From: Thalassorhabdus alkalitolerans
GTDB lineage: Bacteria; Bacillota; Bacilli; Bacillales; Marinococcaceae
Strand: one strand, 5' to 3'
Assembly: GCF_042656585.1 (NCBI RefSeq)
Contig: NZ_JBHSPG010000021.1
Length of the DNA: 64,000 nt
Part shown: positions 49,914 through 57,666 of the stretch, one piece after another
Layout: each line of letters begins with the position of its first letter
How positions within the stretch are numbered: position 1 is the first letter of the stretch
The notes under the pieces: generated by a model
Databases searched by the model: none
Seen by the model: only the letters and a program-made list of their open reading frames with translations
Told to the model about the DNA's origin: nothing
Made by a program: the position numbers and the translations under genes

Positions 49914-51374
49914 TTAGGCTTTTGCCGCTTGAGATAACGAGCTTTCAGCTGTCAGCCACTCAGTAAATTCTTCTTTGCTGCTAAATACTAAGGAGATAGG
50001 CACCCCTTCCCTTTTCACTAGCTCTGCTGTCTCTTTTCCTATACAGAAAACAGATAAATATTCACCTGCCTGATCAGAGTCTATTCCTTGCTCTTTCATA
50101 AAATGGAGAAATGAGTGGGCCGATTCACAATCTGATAGAAGAAGTGTATCTGCATGTCCGTCATCAATCAGACGATGAAGCGTTTCTGAAAAGACTGATG
50201 AGATTTTCTTCTGATGTGTTACAGCAAATTCTTTGTTCATAGAACTAGATAATGAGAATCTGTCTTCCTCCCGGCCTAAAAATAAAGGTCTCTCCATTTT
50301 CATCCTGTCTCCTAACAGGCTTGATTGAATTCCATATGTTTGAAGCTCTTCTTGTGCCTTAGAATCAACTGTGTAAACAGTCTGCTGTACTTGTCTTACA
50401 TCCTTGCCTTTACGTCCAAGACTCTTGATAAAGATTGAGATACTTTCTTTAGAAAGGAAGACTAATTCCTTAAAGCTATCTAGCTTTGACAAATAGGAGG
50501 TGTCTTTTCCTTCTATTACATTTTGACTAGGTTCGTATACATCTAATCTGGCTTCAGCAAGCATAGCTTTAAGATAAGAATGGTTGTTTCCTTCCGGAAG
50601 TATAATACCTTGGCTCACTACAGTAGAGCGTTCAAACCATTTCAGCTTTCTTCTCAAGCTGACAATGTCTCCCACAAGAGTAATGGCCGGATTGGCTATC
50701 TTCTGCTGAACCACTTTATTTGAGATAGTAGAAAGTGTTCCTTCTACTGTTCTCTGTTTGCCAAAGGTTGCCCATTCTACAACAAGAACTGGTGTTGTGG
50801 AAGGTTTCCCGTACGTAATGAGCTGTTCACATATATAAGATAAGTTCTTCATTCCCATGTAAAAGGCGATCGTATCAATTCCCTTTGCCAGTGAGTCCCA
50901 TTCCAGCACAGGCTTACCATGTTTATCCTTGCTGTGACCGGTTACCATTGCAAAGGATCCACCAAACTTCCGGTGAGTAACGGGCACCCCTGCATACATA
51001 GGGGCTGCAATTCCGGATGTGATCCCCGGGACAATTTCATAATCAATCTCATGTCCTGCAAGGAGTTCTGCTTCTTCGCCCACTCTTCCAAATACTGATG
51101 GGTCGCCGCCTTTAAGCCTTACAACTTTAAGCCCTCGCCTTGCATATATCAGAAGCTGTTTTTGAATATCCTCTTGCCTTAACGTATGCTGGCACGGCTT
51201 TTTCCCGCAATAAACTAACTGGGCATCTTCCCTTGTTTCCATCAGTAAGATGGGATGAACCAAACGATCATATACAATTACATCTGCTTCCTGAAGCAGC
51301 CGTCTGCCTTTCACTGTCAGCAATTCTGGATCTCCAGGTCCGGCTCCTATAAAATACACAATCCCTTGTTTCAT
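49914..51374 (-). CDS. nasF: Siroheme synthesis fusion: uroporphyrin-III C-methyltransferase + HemD-like
   Basis: 486 residues from ATG 51374 (AAGGTGGGGAAAT upstream; the frame to 51410 is not supported). The N-terminal SUMT/CobA domain (about 1-240) has YFIGAGPGDPELLTVKG, VVRLKGGDPSVFGRVGEE and PGITSG; the C-terminal half (about 250-486) resembles uroporphyrinogen-III synthase (HemD). It supplies siroheme for NasD. It lies upstream of nasD with about 190 bases between, so it may have its own promoter. Confidence 0.92.
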   Translation of the reverse strand: MKQGIVYFIGAGPGDPELLTVKGRRLLQEADVIVYDRLVHPILLMETREDAQLVYCGKKPCQHTLRQEDIQKQLLIYARRGLKVVRLKGGDPSVFGRVGEEAELLAGHEIDYEIVPGITSGIAAPMYAGVPVTHRKFGGSFAMVTGHSKDKHGKPVLEWDSLAKGIDTIAFYMGMKNLSYICEQLITYGKPSTTPVLVVEWATFGKQRTVEGTLSTISNKVVQQKIANPAITLVGDIVSLRRKLKWFERSTVVSQGIILPEGNNHSYLKAMLAEARLDVYEPSQNVIEGKDTSYLSKLDSFKELVFLSKESISIFIKSLGRKGKDVRQVQQTVYTVDSKAQEELQTYGIQSSLLGDRMKMERPLFLGREEDRFSLSSSMNKEFAVTHQKKISSVFSETLHRLIDDGHADTLLLSDCESAHSFLHFMKEQGIDSDQAGEYLSVFCIGKETAELVKREGVPISLVFSSKEEFTEWLTAESSLSQAAKA

Positions 51375-51686
51375 ATTTCCCCACCTTTTGGTCTTCATCT
51401 TTGTTAGCATTAACGTTTGATGTGAAGTTCTTGATATAAAGTATTGTAAAGGAGGAAATGTTTGTTTTGTTAAATGGTGTTAGATAACCTCACACAAAAA
51501 TTCCCACTACTCTTACTCTTGTGAAAAAACACTTTGTCGCGGGCGGGAGGAGGTAACGATTAGAACGATTCAGAATGAACAAGTGTGATCAAAAGGTATT
51601 CATGAAAAATACATTTTAATTGTTCACACTAGATCACCTCAGCTTTTTGCATAGTTTCCCATTACCCTCGAGTAACGGAATAAAAA
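51375..51686. other. Intergenic region with inverted repeats
   Basis: No coding frame seen. Contains GTATT-N7-AATAC (about 51598-51614) and a wider AGTGTGA/TCACACT pair around it, possible operators for the divergent or convergent neighbours, not assigned to a regulator. Confidence 0.35.
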
Positions 51687-51722
51687 AGACACCCGCCCTT
51701 CTAAGAGCAGGTGTCTTTCAAG
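51687..51722 (-). terminator. Terminator after the 150-aa hypothetical gene
   Basis: AAAGACACC/GGTGTCTTT with inner pairing and T6 on the minus strand. Confidence 0.75.
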
Positions 51723-51740
51723 AAACTCTCTATTATAATG

Positions 51741-52193
51741 TCACCGGTTTTCCAAAGCTTTCTCAAAAATATACTTCTTTTCAGGTAAAGGAAGCATACA
51801 AAAAGTATTCTTTGTTTCTCCTTTTTTCTTCATCTTCATAATAGATTGGCAGAAACCGCATGTATCATTTGCATGAATTAATGGATTTTCATCGGGAAAC
51901 CAATCGTTTTCTTCTTTTACATAGTAACCGTGGAGCTTATAAATCGTCCCATCCTTTAACTTTGCAATTATTTCAAGGTGAGACCCTTGCTGAAGCTCTC
52001 CATCATTTGAATAGTTCGTAACTAGCTTTTCCTTTTTCTCTTCCAGACTTACATGTTCAAGCTTAAGAAAATCCTTTAATTCATTTGTTCTCAGTTCATG
52101 CCAGCCTTGTGTTTCCTGTCCAGTTTCCCGCAGATAATTAAGATGCTCTTCATACCTTGAAAGGTAGAGATGAACAGGCTCTCTTCCAGGCAT
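51741..52193 (-). CDS. Hypothetical protein with CxxC pair, 150 aa
   Basis: Not recognised. Start at ATG 52193 after AAAGGGGGGAAGTAGT; an upstream start at 52226 lies in the ribosome-site region. Sequence starts MPGREPVHLYLSRYEEHLNY and holds TCGFCQSIMKMKK and a later Cys in NTFCMLPL, which could be a zinc or redox site. Soluble, with no signal peptide. Terminator directly downstream; divergent from the rhodanese gene. Confidence 0.7.
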   Translation of the reverse strand: MPGREPVHLYLSRYEEHLNYLRETGQETQGWHELRTNELKDFLKLEHVSLEEKKEKLVTNYSNDGELQQGSHLEIIAKLKDGTIYKLHGYYVKEENDWFPDENPLIHANDTCGFCQSIMKMKKKGETKNTFCMLPLPEKKYIFEKALENR

Positions 52194-52322
52194 ACTACTT
52201 CCCCCCTTTTTCCTGCATTTTAACATATGGTTTAATTATGTTACTTTATTAACAATGAACATTCGAGCAACAGAAGAGTCCCCCTTACCAATAAAAAATT
52301 CTATAAGGACAGGTGAGCACCA

Positions 52323-52688
52323 TTGTCAAAAGAAATGGATGGAATTAAACAACTTTCTTACGAAGAGTTAAAAGAGATCTATGAGAAGAGTGATCAGGAT
52401 AAAATTTTAGTTGATGTCCGGGAAATAGATGAATATATTGCAGGACACATTCCTCGTATCCCGCTCATTCCTATGAGCGAAATTGCAGAGAAGGCTGGAG
52501 ACTTTGATAAAAGCAAAGAACACATTTTTATTTGCCGAAGCGGCCGGCGAAGCCAGCAGGTGGCTCTCTTCTTTCAATCACAAGGAATCACTTCCTATAA
52601 TTTCTCTGGAGGCATGCTTACTTGGGAAGGACCACAGGAAACAGGGGAAGAAAACATCGTTACAGAAGTAAAAGACATCTACAAATAA
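52323..52688 (+). CDS. Rhodanese-domain protein
   Basis: 121 residues, TTG start with AGGTGAG six bases upstream (an ATG four codons on is too far from it). Single rhodanese domain: ILVDVREIDEYIAGHIP, active-site Cys in ICRSGRRSQQVA, and SYNFSGGMLTWEG. Probably a cytoplasmic sulfurtransferase. Near the nas/siroheme genes but with no obvious link. Confidence 0.88.
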   Translation: MSKEMDGIKQLSYEELKEIYEKSDQDKILVDVREIDEYIAGHIPRIPLIPMSEIAEKAGDFDKSKEHIFICRSGRRSQQVALFFQSQGITSYNFSGGMLTWEGPQETGEENIVTEVKDIYK

Positions 52689-52718
52689 AAGGTGCCTGGC
52701 ACGCCCCTTGTCTCTCCA

Positions 52719-52755
52719 AAAAAGAGGACGACCTTTTCAGGATCGTCCTCTTTAC
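52719..52755. terminator. Bidirectional terminator, rhodanese / DUF2512 genes
   Basis: AAAGAGGACGA/TCGTCCTCTTT stem with loop of about ten bases, between convergent genes. Confidence 0.8.
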
Positions 52756-52760
52756 CTATT

Positions 52761-53129
52761 CTAAGATGAATATACTCCCTCGATTTCTGGATGAACCTGC
52801 TTGGACACATATTTGTGAAAGACCCATTCTCCCGCTGCAATAATAATTGCAGAAATAAGTGCAGGGATAAATGGTACTTCCGTTCCGTAGATTGGAATAG
52901 CAGCAAACCAGGTCATAAACAGGACAACAGCAAAGTCACTTATGGTTGCTGTCGTGTTATTGGCCTTCCTTAAAATCAATAAATCCCCAACAATATAAGA
53001 AACAGCCACAATAAGAAGAGACAATACAATGGTGCTCAGTACCGGGTAGCCGTAAAATCCGCTCAAAACAACAAGTAATACGAGGGCTACCATGGCAATT
53101 TTCATTGCTAACGCTTTGATGTGTGCCAT
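52761..53129 (-). CDS. DUF2512 (YndM-like) membrane protein, copy 1
   Basis: 122 residues, four membrane segments (ALAMKIAMVALVLLVVLSGF, VLSTIVLSLLIVAVSYIVGD, ISDFAVVLFMTWFAAI, FIPALISAIIIAAGEWVFH) and a short charged C-terminus; the GEWVFHKY end is shared with the second copy at 56218. GGAGGTGG precedes the ATG. Function unknown. A SigB-type promoter lies directly upstream. Confidence 0.88.
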   Translation of the reverse strand: MAHIKALAMKIAMVALVLLVVLSGFYGYPVLSTIVLSLLIVAVSYIVGDLLILRKANNTTATISDFAVVLFMTWFAAIPIYGTEVPFIPALISAIIIAAGEWVFHKYVSKQVHPEIEGVYSS

Positions 53130-53153
53130 AACTCCACCTCCTTGTCACATCAC

Positions 53154-53179
53154 ATACCCACTGTTTTCCAAGTTTAAAA
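53154..53179 (-). promoter_or_regulatory. SigB promoter of the DUF2512 gene
   Basis: Minus strand TTTTAA (53174-53179), 14 bases, GGGTAT (53154-53159): 11 of 12 consensus positions, 25 bases upstream of the start. Confidence 0.65.
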
Positions 53180-53571
53180 CCAAATTTCAAATCTCTTTCC
53201 AACTCTTTCTATATTTCTTTAATGTTACAAAAGTAATTCCAGTAATCCAGACTTTTGATTATAAAAACAAAAAAAACCTGCTAGCAAAGGGAGAAAGACA
53301 GCTACCCGCTTTTTTCCCTCTATTACATAATATTACAAGCAAAATAACAAAGATTACCTTTGTATAACAAAGAGATAGGATGTATTGTACCAGGAGTTTC
53401 AGGGTGGTACATTACTCATTGTAGTCATGACAACAACGAGCCAAGCGGTTAATTAAATAATAAATTTATGAAGAAAAAATAAGGAGGTGTAATCCAGTTT
53501 TATAACTGTCAGTTTAGGTTTCTTAACATAGAAAACAAACATAGGGAAAGTTATAAAATAGGATTAAACAT
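53180..53571. other. Intergenic region, no gene seen
   Basis: Nearly 400 bases, AT-rich. Contains a ribosome-site-like AAGGAGGTG at 53481-53489 with no start codon in the right place; otherwise the leader of the NlpC/P60 gene. Confidence 0.5.
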
Positions 53572-54276
53572 ATGAAGAAATTTGTAATTTCAGCAGCTTT
53601 AGCAGGTGGACTCTTTTTAGCCCCAACAGCAGCGGACGCAGCATTCGGAGATAACACATTACGAGTGGGCATGAGTAACGGGGAAGTTTCTCAACTTCAA
53701 GAAACTCTTAAAGAAGAAGGACATTTTAACCATAGTGTAACTGGTTATTTCGGACCAATCACGAGACAAGCAGTAATCGACTTTCAGCGTGAGCAAAATA
53801 TTCAAGTAGATGGAATTGTCGGGCCGCAAACATTTGGCGAAATGAACGTGAGCGGAAATGGATCCAGCACAACCACTTCAACATCTTCAAATCAAACACA
53901 AGTAGCGGGAGCTTCTACTACTTCTAACGCTACAGGTATTGTAAACACAGCTAAATCATTACAAGGAACTCCTTATGTATGGGGTGGGACATCACCTAGC
54001 GGATTTGACTGCAGCGGTTTTATTCAATATGCCTTTAACCAAAATGGAAAATCAATTCCAAGAACAGTGTCCGAGATGTATAATGCTTCTACAAAAGTTT
54101 CTAATCCTCAGGTTGGTGATCTAGTATTCTTTGAAACTCGTACGGGTCCTTCCCATGCAGGTATCTATATCGGAAACAACCAGTTTGTGCACTCTGGATC
54201 TTCTACTGGAGTAACAGTTGCAAGCTTGAGCAACTCTTACTGGAGTCAAACTTACATCGGTGCAGGCCGCATATAA
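53572..54276 (+). CDS. Secreted NlpC/P60 peptidoglycan endopeptidase with peptidoglycan-binding domain
   Basis: 234 residues. Signal peptide ending ADAAFG, PG_binding_1 domain (LRVGMSNGEVSQLQETLKEE to VDGIVGPQTFGEMN), a Ser/Thr linker, then NlpC/P60 with catalytic Cys in GFDCSGFIQYAF, His in PSHAGIYIG and the third polar residue near NNQFVHSG. D,L-endopeptidase acting on wall peptides, comparable with LytF/CwlS-type enzymes. Single gene with its own terminator. Confidence 0.93.
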   Translation: MKKFVISAALAGGLFLAPTAADAAFGDNTLRVGMSNGEVSQLQETLKEEGHFNHSVTGYFGPITRQAVIDFQREQNIQVDGIVGPQTFGEMNVSGNGSSTTTSTSSNQTQVAGASTTSNATGIVNTAKSLQGTPYVWGGTSPSGFDCSGFIQYAFNQNGKSIPRTVSEMYNASTKVSNPQVGDLVFFETRTGPSHAGIYIGNNQFVHSGSSTGVTVASLSNSYWSQTYIGAGRI

Positions 54277-54300
54277 ATTAATTCGGCTTAAATTTCTCTT

Positions 54301-54332
54301 CCTTCATCCCGTTCTGGGGTGAAGGCTTTTTT
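54301..54332 (+). terminator. Terminator after the NlpC/P60 gene
   Basis: CCTTCATCCC/GGGGTGAAGG stem, then CTTTTTT. Confidence 0.85.
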
Positions 54333-54575
54333 ATTTATGTAATTTCACTTCCCCTTTCTTCTTACACTTAAAACTCCATTTTCTAAAAAACTTCTCTTAA
54401 AAGTAAATATTTATTTGAACAGGCAATCATGCTTATTAAAAATTCAAACTCTCCCTAGCTGACCTTTTTCAACACCATATCTAATTTGCAGTGCCTAGAA
54501 AAACAAGTCTTCTTACCATAGCACCAGTAGCTTAACAGAAAAAAGAAGACTCACATACGTAAGCCTTCCTCATAT

Positions 54576-54812
54576 TTATATGGTAAGCCAGCTGGTTGGT
54601 GAACTGGATTCATAGTACACTTTTCCAAATTCTTTACCTTCTTGTTCTTTCTGCGCGTTAATTAAAACGACTAAGCAGTCTTTACAAGAATCGTCCACCC
54701 CTGTACAGCTAGCCGTTATCTCTTTTGTATTATCACTGGATGCCCATGATACCTCATGAACGACATGTAACTTTCTACGATGACAATAAGTCTGTTCCCG
54801 GTGTATATCCAT
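54576..54812 (-). CDS. Cysteine-containing small protein, 78 aa
   Basis: Not recognised. MDIHREQTYCHRRKLHVVHE start with CAGGTG five bases upstream. Contains ITASCTGVDDSCKDCLVVL: four cysteines in all, including CKDC, suggesting metal binding or disulfides; the C-terminal third is polar. No membrane segment. A SigB-like motif is 31 bases upstream. Confidence 0.65.
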   Translation of the reverse strand: MDIHREQTYCHRRKLHVVHEVSWASSDNTKEITASCTGVDDSCKDCLVVLINAQKEQEGKEFGKVYYESSSPTSWLTI

Positions 54813-54842
54813 ATATTCACCTGCCTGTGGGGTTTCTTTTCT

Positions 54843-54868
54843 ATTCCCACTTCTTAACTAAAGAAAAC
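54843..54868 (-). promoter_or_regulatory. Candidate SigB promoter of the 78-aa gene
   Basis: Minus strand GTTTTC (54863-54868), 14 bases, GGGAAT (54843-54848); 9 of 12 consensus positions with the standard 14-base spacer. Confidence 0.4.
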
Positions 54869-54889
54869 TTTTAAAGGGACCAAATTATG

Positions 54890-55390
54890 CTATTTTTTTA
54901 CATCCTTTAATGCCTCTCCCTCTTCTTCTCCTTGAATTACTGATAGTGAGCCATCCGTCTCCAGCACTACTGCTTTTACATGATGTAATGAAGGCTGACC
55001 ATTTGTTCTGACGGCTTGCTTTATTTCATCTTTGTTTATCCTTTCTTTTTTCATAGCTTCTATATTAAAATTCCCATCATAATAAAGTAATCGGGGTTCC
55101 GCTTTAATCATTCTGTTAACAGCAGAAACCCTGACAGAGAGCGAGGTGACTATAAATTGCAGAATAATAAGCATGGCTAAAGCCGCCACCCCTTCTGCAT
55201 AGGTAACCTCTTCATTGAGAAGTATAGTGGCCACTGTTGAGCCTAGAGCTATAGTAATAATAAAATCAAACATATTCATTTTTGAGAGCGTTCTTTTACC
55301 TGATATTCTCAGCATGAATATAAGAAGGGGATAAATACACAACGAGATAATAACCACTCTTATGATTCCTTCCCAGTCCTCAAAAAACAT
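54890..55390 (-). CDS. DUF421 (YetF/YkjA-like) membrane protein
   Basis: 166 residues. Three N-terminal membrane segments (VVIISLCIYPLLIFMLRISG, FIITIALGSTVATILL, EGVAALAMLIILQFIVTSL) followed by the DUF421 C-terminal domain (EPRLLYYDGNFNIEAMKKER, LHHVKAVVLETDGSLSVI). GRRT-like GKRTLSKM block conserved. Spore or membrane integrity roles have been suggested for relatives; function unknown. Confidence 0.9.
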   Translation of the reverse strand: MFFEDWEGIIRVVIISLCIYPLLIFMLRISGKRTLSKMNMFDFIITIALGSTVATILLNEEVTYAEGVAALAMLIILQFIVTSLSVRVSAVNRMIKAEPRLLYYDGNFNIEAMKKERINKDEIKQAVRTNGQPSLHHVKAVVLETDGSLSVIQGEEEGEALKDVKK

Positions 55391-55700
55391 GTTCCAATCC
55401 TCCTTCTTTATGAATGTAACTGATAAGCCTTTCCAAAGGAAGACCCCGGAGAGTACCTAAAAAAGATTAAAGAATGTTTATTGTTTTCTTTATTTACCTC
55501 TTTCTCAGACCTGAAACGTCTTTACCGTTTTCCTATACACGTCCCCCCACTCTGTCTCCTCTAGCCCAATACCCATTTGTTAAACGGCTTCCTTCGCAAA
55601 AATTAATTGTTTAACTGTGCAAAAAAGGTGGAAGAACATGTACAAACCGCACTGATAAACTAAGCTCAAAAAATCCAAAAAAAACACAGGAGGGATGACC

Positions 55701-56177
55701 GTGTCTAAAGAACAAAAAGGGAAAAGCGGAAGTAAATTAGTTACTGCCATAACTGTAGGGGCCCTGGCCGGGGCAGCCGCAGTATTGATCGACTCAAACA
55801 CACGCTCTAAAGTGAAGGGCAGCACAACACAAATGAAAGATTCAGTGGCAAAAGTGGCGTCTGATGTAAAGGAAGATCCGGCTGGCACAAAAGATCAAAT
55901 GATGGACCGTGTACAGGAAGCTACAAATGTATTGAAGGAAGCAGTAGATGGCTTGCAATCTCTATACGATAAAGCAAACGATGAATTATTTGATAAGGTA
56001 TCTGAAGTAAAAGAAGATACCCAGGAAGTCATTTCCTCAGCTAAAGAAGCAGGGGAAGACTTGCAGGAAGTAGGAAGCAAGGTAAAAGAAGCAAAAGACG
56101 AATTAACAGGGAGCGATAATCAATCAGCGGCAGAAAATAACGGGGCCGTAAACAATATTACTGACCGCCCTGTTTAA
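55701..56177 (+). CDS. YtxH-like general-stress helical protein
   Basis: 158 residues from GTG 55701, six bases after GGAGGG. N-terminal segment KLVTAITVGALAGAAAVLI with Gly-Ala repeats, then a long amphipathic helix of Lys/Asp/Glu-rich heptads (VKEDTQEVISSAKEAGEDLQ), the YtxH layout. B. subtilis YtxH is SigB-dependent; no convincing SigB motif was found here. It is followed 40 bases later by the second DUF2512 gene, likely an operon. Confidence 0.8.
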   Translation: MSKEQKGKSGSKLVTAITVGALAGAAAVLIDSNTRSKVKGSTTQMKDSVAKVASDVKEDPAGTKDQMMDRVQEATNVLKEAVDGLQSLYDKANDELFDKVSEVKEDTQEVISSAKEAGEDLQEVGSKVKEAKDELTGSDNQSAAENNGAVNNITDRPV

Positions 56178-56217
56178 TATAGATTAATAGACCAGTGTGA
56201 AAGGAGAGGTGAAGAAC

Positions 56218-56598
56218 ATGGAACACTTAAAAGCGCTAGGAATTAAATTCGTGATGGTTGCTGTGGCTCTTTTCATAGTGTTAGGTTTCTGGGGAGTGCC
56301 ATTTGCAGAAATTCTTATTACCAGCTTAATTCTTACTGCAGGCGCTTATCTATTAGGCGACCTATGGGTGTTCCCTTCCTTTGGTAACTGGACAGCCGCC
56401 TTCACCGATCTTGGTCTAGCTTTTGCAGGAATCTGGATTTTAGGCGCCTTACTGTTTCCTGGTATTAACTTGCCGCTTGCTGCGTTTGTATCAGCTGCAG
56501 TGATAGCAGCAGGTGAATACTTTTTCCACAAGTTTATGGCAAGAAAGGTACTGAACAGTAACAATCGTCATGTCAGAGAAGAAGCCCAAAGAGCTTAA
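56218..56598 (+). CDS. DUF2512 (YndM-like) membrane protein, copy 2
   Basis: 126 residues from ATG 56218 (AAAGGAGAGGTGAAGAAC). Four membrane segments; MEHLKALGIKFVMVAVAL and AAGEYFFHKFMA align with copy 1 at 52761. Downstream of the YtxH-like gene in the same direction, ending at a terminator. Function unknown. Confidence 0.88.
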   Translation: MEHLKALGIKFVMVAVALFIVLGFWGVPFAEILITSLILTAGAYLLGDLWVFPSFGNWTAAFTDLGLAFAGIWILGALLFPGINLPLAAFVSAAVIAAGEYFFHKFMARKVLNSNNRHVREEAQRA

Positions 56599-56603
56599 TA
56601 GAA

Positions 56604-56638
56604 AAACAGGCCACAGCCTACTCGACTGTGGCCTGTTT
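56604..56638. terminator. Bidirectional terminator, DUF2512 / methyltransferase genes
   Basis: AAACAGGCCACAG/CTGTGGCCTGTTT 13-bp perfect stem, overlapping the methyltransferase stop. Confidence 0.85.
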
Positions 56639-57433
56639 ATTTTTTTTTAAGATGCTGACGTAAAATTCATGAGGTACTGCATGAATAGTAGATCCAAAAG
56701 TTTCTGTCACGTTATCCTGCACCTCTTGAAGAACCCGTTCTCTCTTACTTCTCTCAAACATTGACAGCCACGACAAAGAACCTACTCTCCCCTTCCATTC
56801 ACAAGGAGTAAAGCTCACCTCATAGCTGAATTTAAAGCAGTCTGTTAACTCAAAGCTATTCTCTTTCCATTCTTCAAACCACTCGACTGGGAAGCTATTA
56901 ATTAACTGAGTTGAACCTGATTTGGACCCTGGAGACGTCATCTTCTGATGGGGCATATGTTTTTTTATAACCCGCAACGTATTTCTGATCAAAAGGCTTT
57001 GCTTTGGCAAAAACCCTGAATCCATTACAAGGAAGGTGCCGTCTTCTTTAAGGATTCTCCTTACTTCTTGTAATGCTTTTTCTCTGTCAAACCAGTGCCA
57101 TGCCCTCAGGACGGTAACGTAATCATAACGATTGCCAGGAAGAGCGGTGTTTTCCGCTGTACGGTTAAAATAAGTAATGGAAACACCTTCTTTAGTGTCT
57201 ATTTTTCCACCGAGATCGGTCAGATCCTTTGAAGGCTCAATGGCAATAACATTAGCTCCTTGCTTTGACAGCCCGCGTGTAAGGACCCCGGTACCCGCTC
57301 CAAGGTCTGCAATGTTACTCCCGTTAACCTCTATCCCTCTATTGGAGAGTTTAGTAAAAAGTGTATCAGGCAAATCATTTCTCCATTTAGCGTAATCATG
57401 AGCTACTGAGCCAAAGTTTACTTTCCTTGTCAC
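56618..57433 (-). CDS. Class I SAM-dependent methyltransferase
   Basis: 271 residues. SAM-binding motif I NIADLGAGTGVLTRGLSKQG (about 40-60), motif II with Glu in VIAIEPSKD, and FNRTAENTALPGNRYDYVTVL, followed by AWHWFDREKALQEVRRILKEDG. Belongs to the Methyltransf_11/UbiE-like group with AWHWFD found in many uncharacterised relatives. Target unknown. Confidence 0.9.
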   Translation of the reverse strand: MTRKVNFGSVAHDYAKWRNDLPDTLFTKLSNRGIEVNGSNIADLGAGTGVLTRGLSKQGANVIAIEPSKDLTDLGGKIDTKEGVSITYFNRTAENTALPGNRYDYVTVLRAWHWFDREKALQEVRRILKEDGTFLVMDSGFLPKQSLLIRNTLRVIKKHMPHQKMTSPGSKSGSTQLINSFPVEWFEEWKENSFELTDCFKFSYEVSFTPCEWKGRVGSLSWLSMFERSKRERVLQEVQDNVTETFGSTIHAVPHEFYVSILKKNKQATVE

Positions 57434-57621
57434 GCTATCCCCTCGCCCTTTATTGGATGTAATTATGTTCCTATAATGGCACTTGTAACATTGTGAAGGT
57501 TATTCTGCTTCTCTTTGACAAGCATATCCTTCTATATATTCCAAGGATGCTGTCATACTCTCGTTAATGGTTTCTTGTTTGTACCTGATATTTCCTTTGT
57601 TTTTATTTCAATTTCCCTCTA

Positions 57622-57655
57622 CAAAAAAAGGTTGTCACCAATTGGGACAACCTTA
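57622..57655 (-). terminator. Terminator after the Na/Pi cotransporter gene
   Basis: AAGGTTGTC/GACAACCTT stem with T7 on the minus strand. The upstream 57434-57621 shows no gene. Confidence 0.82.
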
Positions 57656-57666
57656 ACTTATTACTA

